A stretch of DNA of 11,456 nt. Origin: UBA1146 sp963854815 (GTDB lineage: Bacteria; Planctomycetota; UBA8108; UBA1146). Positions 1-6,974 of the stretch are shown one piece after another; within the stretch, counting starts at the first letter, position 1, and each line of letters opens with the position of its first letter. The translations under genes were made by a program, and so were the position numbers. The notes under the pieces were generated by a model, which was not told the origin of the DNA, ran no database searches, and saw only the letters and a program-made list of their open reading frames with translations. Location: assembly GCA_963854815.1 (NCBI GenBank), contig CAWLAN010000087.1, positions 1-11,456 on the forward strand. The letters run 5' to 3'.

Positions 1-528
1 TCTGTAGAAGGGGTCGCCGATCCAGCGCACCGGATAGGAAATCACAGGCATGTGACGCAACTGATCGAATCGACGTGCGATGTGGGCGGGCATTCCTGCT
101 GCGGCGACCTGCAGCATCAGTCCCCGGGTCGCGCCATCGTAGGTCATACCCACCGCATCGATCCTGCGCGTATCGACGGTACAGAAGGCGATCCTGATCG
201 CATCACTGGCTTTGACCGGTAGCCCCAGTCCTCGGGCCAGGTTGTTGCCGGTGCCGGCCGGGATCAGTGCCACCGGAGCCGCGACTCCAGCCTCCTGAAG
301 CCACTTCAGGCCCAGGTTGACGGTTCCATCTCCACCGACGATCACGGCTCGATCGACCGCGAGTTGCTGATCGGGTGGAGAGAAGATATCTCTCCAGATC
401 ACCTGGCACGATCCGGCAATTTCAGCGACCCGGGACTCGAGTTCGCGATGAATCTCTTTCGCACGCCTCGAGCCGGGGTTGGTCAGCAGCAGCAGAGATC
501 GAATCGACTCAGGAATGTCCAGTTCCAT
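1..528 (-). CDS. Diacylglycerol kinase/lipid kinase family protein (YegS/DgkB-like), C-terminus cut by window edge
   Basis: The frame is open from ATG at 528 to base 1, giving the first 176 residues of a family usually about 290-330 long. The DAGK catalytic domain starts near residue 11 with a TNPGSRR segment. The nucleotide-binding GGDGTVN motif is at residues 65-71 and IPAGTGNNLARGLGLP follows at about 89-104. Together these mark an ATP-dependent kinase of the DAGK_cat fold, which phosphorylates diacylglycerol, sphingoid bases or related lipids at the cytoplasmic face of the membrane. The C-terminal domain that would help judge substrate lies outside the window, so substrate is unassigned. 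The start is supported by GGAG at 534-537, five bases upstream and inside the end of the preceding gene. Only two bases separate it from that gene's stop, so translation is probably coupled within the aldolase-hydrolase-kinase operon. Confidence 0.9.
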   Translation of the reverse strand, partial: MELDIPESIRSLLLLTNPGSRRAKEIHRELESRVAEIAGSCQVIWRDIFSPPDQQLAVDRAVIVGGDGTVNLGLKWLQEAGVAAPVALIPAGTGNNLARGLGLPVKASDAIRIAFCTVDTRRIDAVGMTYDGATRGLMLQVAAAGMPAHIARRFDQLRHMPVISYPVRWIGDPFYR

Positions 529-530
529 AG

Positions 531-1247
531 TCACTCCACGGTTTGCCCTGGCTCGATGTCGATCACCTCGATCGGCAGGTTGCCGATCGCCTCGCGCAAC
601 TGTCCCGGAGTTCCGTGGAGGGCGGGAAAGGTGCCGTAGTGCATCGGAATGACCATCTGAACACCGAGCAGATGGGCGGCCTTGGCCGCCTCTCTCGGTC
701 CCATGGTGTAGAGATCTCCGATGGGAAGGATCGCCATCGTCGGCGAGTAGAGTTCCCCGATGAGAGCCATGTCACCGAAGACGCAGGTATCTCCTGCGTA
801 GTAGAAACGGAATTCGTTCTCGGTCTCGACCACGTAGCCGGCGGCTTCTCCGCCATAGCGGTACTCGTCATCGATGATGATTCCCGAGGAGTGCCGGGCA
901 TCGGTCATCGTGACCTGGAGATCGCAGATCTCGATGGTCCCACCCTTGTTCATCTCGACGACCTGATCCTCCGGCAGTCCCTGTTTGCGGAACCAGTGCG
1001 CCAGTTCCACGTTGCAAACGACCTGGCAGCCGTGCTTGAGCGCCTGGGGGATGACGCTATCGGAATGGTCTCCGTGACCATGGGTCAGCAGGATCAGGTC
1101 GACCTGCTCCGGCTCTGGGATCTCTTTGGGAAAGGACGGGTTATCGAACCAGGGATCGAACAGTACCGATCGTCCCGATGGGGTGCCGATCAGAAAGGTC
1201 GAATGTCCGAGCCACTGAAAAGTAGTTTCTTTACCGAGATAGGTCAT
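531..1247 (-). CDS. UPF0173-type metal-dependent hydrolase (metallo-beta-lactamase fold)
   Basis: This is a 238-residue protein, close to the roughly 225-240 of the YtkL/UPF0173 family. The zinc ligands of the metallo-beta-lactamase fold are visible: HGHGDH at 56-61, His119 in ARHSSG, Asp153 in YAGDT and His203 in IPMHYGTFP. The opening segment WLGHSTFLI near residue 12 is typical of the family. It should be a cytoplasmic hydrolase with a di-metal centre; the physiological substrate of this family is not established. The frame extends upstream to 1433 into the aldolase gene, but the ATG at 1247 is chosen because GAGGAG (1254-1259) lies six bases ahead and homology starts there. It sits 28 bp after the aldolase and 2 bp before the lipid kinase, consistent with one transcript. 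No signal peptide is seen. Confidence 0.93.
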   Translation of the reverse strand: MTYLGKETTFQWLGHSTFLIGTPSGRSVLFDPWFDNPSFPKEIPEPEQVDLILLTHGHGDHSDSVIPQALKHGCQVVCNVELAHWFRKQGLPEDQVVEMNKGGTIEICDLQVTMTDARHSSGIIIDDEYRYGGEAAGYVVETENEFRFYYAGDTCVFGDMALIGELYSPTMAILPIGDLYTMGPREAAKAAHLLGVQMVIPMHYGTFPALHGTPGQLREAIGNLPIEVIDIEPGQTVE

Positions 1248-1275
1248 CTGGAACTCCTCAACCATTGCGATGGAC

Positions 1276-1986
1276 TCAACCTTTTGCCACGGTTTCCGGT
1301 GTACAAGCCGCCAGCAACTGCCGGGCTCGCTGTTCGATACTATCCCAGTTCCTCGCTTCCACATCTTCGGCAACGAAGAGGGGGGCGACGAAACCGATGG
1401 CATGAGCTCCGGCGGCCAGGAAATCTGCGGCATTGTGAAGGTCGACGCCGCCGGTGGGAACGATTTTCAGGAACGGGAGTGGTCCCAGAACCGCCTTCAG
1501 CCACGCTGCTCCTCCGGCAGGAGCCGGGAACAGTTTCACCAGTGGCGCGCCCGCCTCGTGTGCTGCGAGCATCTCGGTAGGAGTCGCACAGCCGGGGATG
1601 ATGGCGACATTCAGTGCTGTGGCGGTCTCGATCACTGCTCGATCGACCACCGGGGAGACCAGGAAGCGTGCTCCCGCCTCGACTGCTTTGTGGCCATCCT
1701 CTGGACTCAACACGGTCCCTGCTCCGACCACCACGTCGGGAAACTGTTCGGAAATGGCACGGATGTGTTCGAGCGCCCCCGGGATCGTCAGGGTGAACTC
1801 GCAGACGTTGAATCCACCCCGGATCGCCGCTTTCATCGCATCCTGCGCCAGGTCTCCATGAGCAGTGCGCAAGATGGCGCTGGCGCGGGCCGTTTTGAGC
1901 AAATCAGCGAATTTGCGTGGGTCTGGTCGAGCGTGCGGCAAGGGACCTCCTCGCTGTGCGGTGGTAATCTGCTCCAGCGAGGCCAT
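1276..1986 (-). CDS. eda: KDPG/KHG aldolase (2-dehydro-3-deoxy-phosphogluconate aldolase family)
   Basis: This is a 236-residue class I aldolase of the Eda family, which cleaves 2-keto-3-deoxy-6-phosphogluconate to pyruvate and glyceraldehyde-3-phosphate (Entner-Doudoroff pathway) or the related keto-hydroxyglutarate. The Schiff-base lysine is Lys151 in VKLFPA and the catalytic glutamate is Glu63 in CEFTL. The VGAGTVL strand (87-93), IIPGCATP and the phosphate-binding VPTGG loop (176-180) are all in order. About 25 extra residues precede the conserved domain. The ATG at 1986 is preferred, but its ribosome site is weak, and a further in-frame ATG at 2013 would add nine residues. It heads the minus-strand operon. 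No 6-phosphogluconate dehydratase gene is adjacent, so the substrate could be another 2-keto-3-deoxy acid; the symbol reflects family, not proven specificity. Confidence 0.9.
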   Translation of the reverse strand: MASLEQITTAQRGGPLPHARPDPRKFADLLKTARASAILRTAHGDLAQDAMKAAIRGGFNVCEFTLTIPGALEHIRAISEQFPDVVVGAGTVLSPEDGHKAVEAGARFLVSPVVDRAVIETATALNVAIIPGCATPTEMLAAHEAGAPLVKLFPAPAGGAAWLKAVLGPLPFLKIVPTGGVDLHNAADFLAAGAHAIGFVAPLFVAEDVEARNWDSIEQRARQLLAACTPETVAKG

Positions 1987-2026
1987 GATGAGTGGCAGCC
2001 TCGAGCAGAGCAACCGAGGCCCGGAT

Positions 2027-2031
2027 GGGAG
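2027..2031 (+). promoter_or_regulatory. Shine-Dalgarno site supporting a TTG start at 2038
   Basis: GGGAG lies six bases ahead of TTG 2038. The frame has no ATG between the 3' end of the opposing aldolase gene and the first transmembrane helix, so this site decides the start. A GTG at 2065 would cut into helix 1. The 51-bp interval between the divergent aldolase start and this TTG must also hold, or overlap, any promoters for the two operons; I could not pick out convincing -35/-10 boxes. Confidence 0.55.
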
Positions 2032-2037
2032 CTTGTC

Positions 2038-2499
2038 TTGTCAGGACCTGAAATTAGCACCCTGGTGCACGTCATTTTTGCCTTTTTCATCGCCGGTACC
2101 GTGTTCTTCCAGTGGCGGGCAGTTCACCCGGCGGTCACGTCCGAGGCGGGATCGGCCGAGTTGAAGGAATCGATTCGCAAACGCTGGGCTCCCTTCGTTC
2201 ACATCGGAATCCTGGTGCTAATTATTACTGGCCTCTACCAGTTCATGGCGGTCGGTATGGAGAAGGCTGCTGCCCAGAAGGAAGCCGGGGCTGCCGGTGC
2301 GAGTTACCACATGCTGTTTGGAATCAAGTTCCTGCTGGCGATGGGAGTGTTCTTCGTCGCGTCGGCGATGGCGGGTCGTTCGGAGGCACTGGCAAAGATA
2401 AGAAAGGGGGCCAGCACCTGGCTCGGTCTTTCGACCCTGTTGGTGATGGGTATCATCGTTATCTCCCGGATGCTCGCGGAAATCCCCGCTTCCGGTTAG
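2038..2499 (+). CDS. Small four-helix integral membrane protein, CopD/HemJ-like (tentative)
   Basis: With the TTG start at 2038 this is a 153-residue, strongly hydrophobic protein. Four membrane helices can be drawn at about 6-25, 51-72, 91-112 and 127-146, joined by short charged loops. A histidine lies in or at the edge of each of the first three helices (His11, His55, His91), with another just after helix 1 (His30). Helix 3 reads HMLFGIK. Histidines placed this way in a small four-helix bundle recall heme- or copper-associated CopD and HemJ proteins, but I see no diagnostic signature, so this is fold-level inference. It lies 46 bp ahead of the secreted VWA protein and is probably co-transcribed with it. 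The reading frame is open far upstream, but that part is antisense to the aldolase and is not credible coding sequence. Confidence 0.72.
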   Translation: MSGPEISTLVHVIFAFFIAGTVFFQWRAVHPAVTSEAGSAELKESIRKRWAPFVHIGILVLIITGLYQFMAVGMEKAAAQKEAGAAGASYHMLFGIKFLLAMGVFFVASAMAGRSEALAKIRKGASTWLGLSTLLVMGIIVISRMLAEIPASG

Positions 2500-2545
2500 A
2501 ATCTTGTGGCTTGTCGATCGGTACGACAATCCGGAAAGATCCGAC

Positions 2546-5044
2546 ATGTTTCCGTGCACCTCGAGTTCTTCCAGGACCTGGCTCATCGGTCTTTTGCTGC
2601 TGATGATCGCCAGCGCGATGTTGTTTGCATCGGCTCCGGTGGTGAGCGCGGATGACGATGACAGTGACCAGGAGCAAGGTGACCAGGAGCAATCTGCCGA
2701 GGTTGGGCAAGGTCCCGAAAAAGAGGCCCTCGAGGCGCTCGAGAAGGTGATCAAGTCGCTCGGTAAGTTACCGAGGGCCAAGGATGCGAAAAACGAGAGA
2801 TTGATCGAACTGGAGGATCAACTCGAGGAGATCCGGCACCAGTGGCCCGAGACCAGTAGCGCCCACGAGGCGCTGGCGTACCGTTCCGAGTGTCAGCGAC
2901 GATTGGGCAGATCGAGGCCGGCGCGTGAAGGTTATCTCGCATATCTAGACGAGGATCTTGGCGCCGATGCGACGCCTCTCGCCTTGCACGGCTTGGGCCA
3001 TTGTTTGCAGGAGACGCTCGAATGGCAACAAGCCCTGCAACGTTTCGAGCAGGTTCCGCGACGCTTTCCCGATCACAGTCTGGTTCCCGAATGCCTCTAC
3101 GATGCCGGATACTGCCAGCGCGAGATGGGGAACTACGAGCTGGCCCGTTCGACCTGGAACCGTCTCATCGCGCAGCACCCCAGCAAGAGTTCAGCCCGGC
3201 GCGCACGCGATCGTCTCTTCACCTTGCGCGCTCCGCGCGAACGGATGCGACAGGTGGTCAGGGATTGGGATCGAGCCCTCAAGGAGTGGCGGGCACTTCC
3301 CTATGCCGAGCGCAGCAGGGAAATCAAGATTCTCAAGACGGTGCTCGATGAGGCGGGTGATTGTCGCTGTCGAGAATCGGAGTTGTTCCTGCGCAAGTTG
3401 CTGGAGGATCCGACCAAGGAGATCCAGAACATCGCTGCAGTTCCACTGCTGAGGGTGGGGGGCAATGAAGTGGCACGGGACATCCTGGCGCGACTTCCGT
3501 CTCTCACCACTGTTGGCCGTCGACAGGTGCTCGAAGCGATGAAGCCCCGTCATCTGGAGAAGGTGAGGTTGAAGCCGCTCGAGCGCTGGACCAGCGTCGC
3601 GAACCAGAGCGTGGCCTTTGCTGCCATCGATTTGCTCGGCAGGATCGGCAACAAGGATGCAGCCCGCATGCTGGTAGAGATTGTTCCCGAAGGGGATTCG
3701 CTCGAAGGCCTGCCACAGCTTCGTCGCAGGAACTTCGACAGGATCCTGCGGGCGTTGAGATCGATCCGGGATGGTGCTGCTCTCGACTGGTTGCACGACA
3801 AGGTTCTCGATCAGGATCGTGCCCGATTGCTGGCTCGCCTGGCGGTTGCCGATGTGCTCGGTAGAGCTGGTTTCAAGCCGGCGGAATCGACGCTCACGGG
3901 ACTGCTCAGGCACCCCTCTTCGCAGTTGAGAAGAGCCGCAGTGAGAGCTCTGGCGCTGATCGGGACCAGCACCGCAGTGGCGGAGATCGCCAAGGCATCG
4001 CGACGTTTGCAGAGAGATCTCGAGTTCCAGCGCGAGGCGGTACGGGCACTGTGTCGGCTCGATCCCTCCGAGGCTCTCGAGATGCTTCTGGCGCTGGGGA
4101 ATTACAAGGATGTACCGCTGCGCACCCTGGTCATCACCGCGCTCGGCAAGGTCGCCGGTGAGATCAGTCTGCTGCGTCGTATAGAAGCTCTCAGGGATCC
4201 TGCCTGGCAGGTCCGATCGGCAGCACTGAGAGCGCTGGCGGGGGTGCACGACGTGAGGGTTATCGATGCCCTGCTCGAAGCGATGGAACGGGAGGACGGT
4301 GCGCTGCTACCCCAGGTGGTCGAACGTCTGATCGCTGCCACCGGGGTGGATCTTGGTCCCGATGTGTCGAACTGGCACAAGTACTGGCAGCGAGAACGAG
4401 ATCGTTACGACCCGGTGGAGATCGCCAGAAAGGAACAGGAGCGCCAGGGAGGACACACGTATGTGCGCAAGGCGGATCCTAGTGCAGCCCGGACTCCGTC
4501 CTACTTCGGCGTCGAGATCGTCAGTCGCAGGATCGCGTTCATCATCGATTGCTCCGGCAGCATGGGGCAGCAGGTGACGGTTCCGAGGGAGGGAGGTGGC
4601 AACGATACGATGCAGCGGCTCGATCTGGCCAAGAGTGAGTTGTTGACCGCTCTCGAGAAGTTGCGGCCGGGTACCTTCTTCAACCTGGTTCGCTTCGACA
4701 GCAAGCCGATCAACCTGAATCCGAAACCCCTCAGGTTGTCTCCGAAGTCGGTCAAGAACGCCAAACAGTTCGTGCGGGGACTGCAACCTGGTGGCGGCAC
4801 CAACATCTATGATTCGCTGGCGCAGGTGCTGCAAGCCGGTCATGTCGATACCATCTTCTTTCTCTCCGATGGGGCTCCCAGCATGGGGGCCTTTGTCGAT
4901 CCCGAGCGGATCCTGCAGGAGATCCTGCGTCTCAACCAGGAGAGCCAGGTAACGATTCATACCATCGCGATGGGGTTCACATCCGCTTTCATGGAGAGCC
5001 TCGCATCTCAAAACCGGGGCTCCTACATCATCGCCGGTCGATAG
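2546..5044 (+). CDS. Secreted TPR/HEAT-repeat protein with C-terminal von Willebrand factor A domain
   Basis: This 832-residue protein starts at ATG 2546, seven bases after GGAAAG; a TTG at 2504 would place 14 residues before the signal peptide. Residues 1-35 form a Sec signal peptide with a hydrophobic core and a VVSA end, followed by an acidic stretch (DDDD, then a duplicated DQEQ). TPR-like helical pairs span about 105-220 (GHCLQETLEWQQALQRFEQV, then a YCQREMGNYELA unit). HEAT-like repeats cover about 275-610, with recurring RRAAVRALALIG-type helices. The last 170 residues are a VWA domain with a complete metal-ion-dependent adhesion site: Asp668, Ser670 and Ser672 in DCSGSMG, Thr752 in GGGTN and Asp775 in LSDGAPS. 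It is probably a periplasmic or surface scaffold that binds a partner through a metal-bridged carboxylate. The partner is unknown; the flanking membrane-protein genes are candidates. Confidence 0.9.
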   Translation: MFPCTSSSSRTWLIGLLLLMIASAMLFASAPVVSADDDDSDQEQGDQEQSAEVGQGPEKEALEALEKVIKSLGKLPRAKDAKNERLIELEDQLEEIRHQWPETSSAHEALAYRSECQRRLGRSRPAREGYLAYLDEDLGADATPLALHGLGHCLQETLEWQQALQRFEQVPRRFPDHSLVPECLYDAGYCQREMGNYELARSTWNRLIAQHPSKSSARRARDRLFTLRAPRERMRQVVRDWDRALKEWRALPYAERSREIKILKTVLDEAGDCRCRESELFLRKLLEDPTKEIQNIAAVPLLRVGGNEVARDILARLPSLTTVGRRQVLEAMKPRHLEKVRLKPLERWTSVANQSVAFAAIDLLGRIGNKDAARMLVEIVPEGDSLEGLPQLRRRNFDRILRALRSIRDGAALDWLHDKVLDQDRARLLARLAVADVLGRAGFKPAESTLTGLLRHPSSQLRRAAVRALALIGTSTAVAEIAKASRRLQRDLEFQREAVRALCRLDPSEALEMLLALGNYKDVPLRTLVITALGKVAGEISLLRRIEALRDPAWQVRSAALRALAGVHDVRVIDALLEAMEREDGALLPQVVERLIAATGVDLGPDVSNWHKYWQRERDRYDPVEIARKEQERQGGHTYVRKADPSAARTPSYFGVEIVSRRIAFIIDCSGSMGQQVTVPREGGGNDTMQRLDLAKSELLTALEKLRPGTFFNLVRFDSKPINLNPKPLRLSPKSVKNAKQFVRGLQPGGGTNIYDSLAQVLQAGHVDTIFFLSDGAPSMGAFVDPERILQEILRLNQESQVTIHTIAMGFTSAFMESLASQNRGSYIIAGR
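2664..2692 (+). repeat. 15-bp period tandem duplication in the VWA gene
   Basis: The 14-base unit GTGACCAGGAGCAA occurs at 2664-2677 and again at 2679-2692, in frame, so that DQEQ is encoded twice in the acidic segment just after the signal peptide. It looks like a slippage duplication in a flexible linker. Confidence 0.85.
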
Positions 5045-5181
5045 TTCTTCCCCTCCACAACTGCTGATCGTCGTCACCCCTCGAGCCGCCAGTAGCGGCG
5101 GGAATTCTCTCAAGTTCAGACTCGATGATGCCGAAGGGGGTGGAGGAATGTTCCGTGCCGTTCAGACGATGAGGATCGCCG
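5045..5181 (+). other. Intergenic region between VWA and PilZ genes, with a short hairpin
   Basis: This 137-bp gap contains one small inverted repeat, GCCGC at 5085-5089 and GCGGC at 5095-5099 with a five-base loop. No T-run follows, so it is a weak terminator or attenuator at best. The 3' end carries GAGG at 5171-5174, seven bases before the PilZ ATG. I see no clear promoter, so read-through from the VWA gene is possible. Confidence 0.4.
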
Positions 5182-6300
5182 ATGAGACCGGAAACGCTCA
5201 ATTTGTGGCTTGCTCTGGCACTACTGCTGCTCTCCATCTTGTTGTTCTTTGGCGACAGGGTGATGCGGTGGTGGCGGATGGTGATGCGGTCGGGTAGCCG
5301 GAACGGCCGCTCATCGGTTTCATCTGGTGCTGTGGTCGCTGGGAACGATACCCGCGACGATCTGATCGCACACGGCATTGATGGAGTGGAAGCGGAACTA
5401 CTGCTCACCTTGCTGGCAGCATCCGGGGCTTCCGACATGAGGCGTCTTCTCAATTCCCGTATATTTTTCGAGGATGCCCTCGAGAAGGCGCTCACTACCG
5501 ATCCCGATCTGATTCTGGATCTGGGCCTTCGTCGTGCCCTCGACCGGATTCGGATTCGCAGGGGCTGGGAGGTGCCAGGAGAATTATCCCAGCCGTTGTC
5601 GATTCCGGTCGAAGAGGAGGAACTATTGATCCAGGGTCCGGATGGATTGTCGCTGCGCACCATCATGATTCACCGCGATGCTCATAGTCTTGCGGTTCGT
5701 GTCATCGAGAGTTCCCAACCGATGGATGAGTGTGCAGGATGGCAAGTCGGAGATGATCTTCAGGTTTCTTTCTATCGTCGCGAGAGCGGTTGTTTCCTGT
5801 TCGAGACCCGTCTGCAAGAGCAACGTGATCTGGGGGAGAGGTTCCTGTTCCTGGAGACTCCTCAGAAGGTGAGCCTCGAACAAAGGCGTCAATATGCGCG
5901 TGTTCCCATCCAGGGGACGATTCGATTCCTCCATCTGCCCCTCGGCACCGGGCGATGCCAGGGTTTCGATCGGGAACTCTTGCAAGAGGCGACTCTCATC
6001 GACATCGGCACGGGGGGTTTGGGGTTCTCGACAGAGGCTGTCGTCGATCCCGATGACCTGCTCATCATACGCGGGATTCCGTCGCTGGGATCGAGAGACG
6101 TTACCGCTCGAGTTGTGGCAGAGGTGCCTGCCGGGCAAGATCCTGAAGCCGGCATCGGGGTTCGTTTCGTCGGGCTTTCGGCAATCGACCGCGATCGGAT
6201 CGCCTCACTCGTCTTTACCAGGCGTGTCGAGTCGGCCGACCTGGGTGCCGGGTTCGATTCGACCGAGCATGCGCTCCCCTCGGATGGAACTTCCCCCTAG
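5182..6300 (+). CDS. Membrane-anchored PilZ-domain protein (putative c-di-GMP receptor)
   Basis: This 372-residue protein starts at ATG 5182 behind GAGG at a seven-base spacing. Residues 7-23 form one N-terminal membrane helix. A helical region (about 50-135) is followed by a YcgR-N-like beta segment (about 140-230). A PilZ domain starts at about 230: RRQYAR at 235-240 supplies the RxxxR arm (Arg236, Arg240) that in PilZ proteins wraps the c-di-GMP guanines. The second motif, normally (D/N)xSxxG, reads DIGTGG from Asp274, so the serine is replaced by glycine. GIGVRFVGL near residue 330 matches the final PilZ strand. Its likely role is coupling c-di-GMP to an envelope or motility process, acting on the cytoplasmic side of the inner membrane. 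The Ser-to-Gly change leaves ligand binding uncertain. The gene ends convergently against the nitroreductase. Confidence 0.85.
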   Translation: MRPETLNLWLALALLLLSILLFFGDRVMRWWRMVMRSGSRNGRSSVSSGAVVAGNDTRDDLIAHGIDGVEAELLLTLLAASGASDMRRLLNSRIFFEDALEKALTTDPDLILDLGLRRALDRIRIRRGWEVPGELSQPLSIPVEEEELLIQGPDGLSLRTIMIHRDAHSLAVRVIESSQPMDECAGWQVGDDLQVSFYRRESGCFLFETRLQEQRDLGERFLFLETPQKVSLEQRRQYARVPIQGTIRFLHLPLGTGRCQGFDRELLQEATLIDIGTGGLGFSTEAVVDPDDLLIIRGIPSLGSRDVTARVVAEVPAGQDPEAGIGVRFVGLSAIDRDRIASLVFTRRVESADLGAGFDSTEHALPSDGTSP

Positions 6301-6965
6301 CACCCGGCTTCCGGGAGTCGACCCCTGAATACGGTCTGTTTGCTCGAAACACGCCCCGGGTGAGCAAGAATTTTCTTGGCGTGACCGATGGCCACCAGCA
6401 CCGCGATGGCGATCTCGTCACGGTTCTTGGCACCGATCACTTCCTTGACGGCATCTTCGCGCCAGCCATTCATGTAAGTGGTTTGCAGTCCAAAGGAAGT
6501 GGCGGCCAGTACACAATGGGTGGCGGCGATCATCGCGTCCTTGATGGCGTACTCACGCAGTCGTCCGAGGCGAGAAAGAGCATTCTGGCCGACGGGAATC
6601 GCCTCGCTTGCGTTCTTGCAGTAAGGGTCGGGCCAGGCTCCAAGAGTTCGAGCCTGTTCGATGATCGGTGCCATGTCCCCTTCCCAGGCATCGATATCGA
6701 CGGCGAAGACCAGGGTTACTGGAGCCTCCAGTACCTGCTTCTGTTCGAAGCACGCCTTGTGGAGCGATTCTCTGCTGTCGTTGTCATCGATCACCACGAT
6801 GCGCCACGGTTGCAGGTTCCAGGAGGAGGGTGCCTCTGTGGTCAGGTCGAGGATTCGCTGCAACAAGGCCGGATCGATTCGATCTGGCCTGAAATCTTTG
6901 GTCGATCGGCGTGCGGCGATCGCTGCAGGAACATCGAGGGCTTGAGGAATCTCCGGTGTTTCCAT
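6297..6965 (-). CDS. Nitroreductase family FMN-dependent oxidoreductase
   Basis: This is a 222-residue protein, normal for the family. The N-terminal FMN-phosphate motif ARRSTKDF is at 18-25 and APSSWNLQPW at 45-54 is the conserved flavin and dimer-interface segment. The C-terminal region has AAxxxGLQTTYMNGW and ends with the VAIGHA strand before a variable tail. Members are soluble homodimers that reduce nitro compounds, quinones or enones with NAD(P)H; substrate cannot be read from sequence. The ATG at 6965 lies only nine bases after the thiolase stop and lacks a textbook ribosome site, so translation is probably coupled to the thiolase. The tail after VAIGHA, with RVSSKQTVF, is typical of the subgroup annotated simply as nitroreductase. 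Its TAG stop overlaps the PilZ stop by four bases. Confidence 0.92.
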   Translation of the reverse strand: METPEIPQALDVPAAIAARRSTKDFRPDRIDPALLQRILDLTTEAPSSWNLQPWRIVVIDDNDSRESLHKACFEQKQVLEAPVTLVFAVDIDAWEGDMAPIIEQARTLGAWPDPYCKNASEAIPVGQNALSRLGRLREYAIKDAMIAATHCVLAATSFGLQTTYMNGWREDAVKEVIGAKNRDEIAIAVLVAIGHAKKILAHPGRVSSKQTVFRGRLPEAGC

Positions 6966-6974
6966 CGGTGTGTC

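Noticed and set aside
543..1580. Plus-strand open frame of 345 codons opposite the hydrolase and aldolase genes
   Set aside because: Its translation is Arg/His/Asp-rich with no domain, while the opposite strand encodes two proteins with clear catalytic motifs. It is an antisense shadow.
3191..4249. Minus-strand open frame of 352 codons inside the VWA gene
   Set aside because: There is no recognisable motif and it lies wholly opposite the HEAT-repeat region of a well-supported gene.
4307..5113. Minus-strand open frame of 268 codons opposite the VWA domain
   Set aside because: The plus strand shows an intact MIDAS motif set here; the minus frame has no start context or domain.
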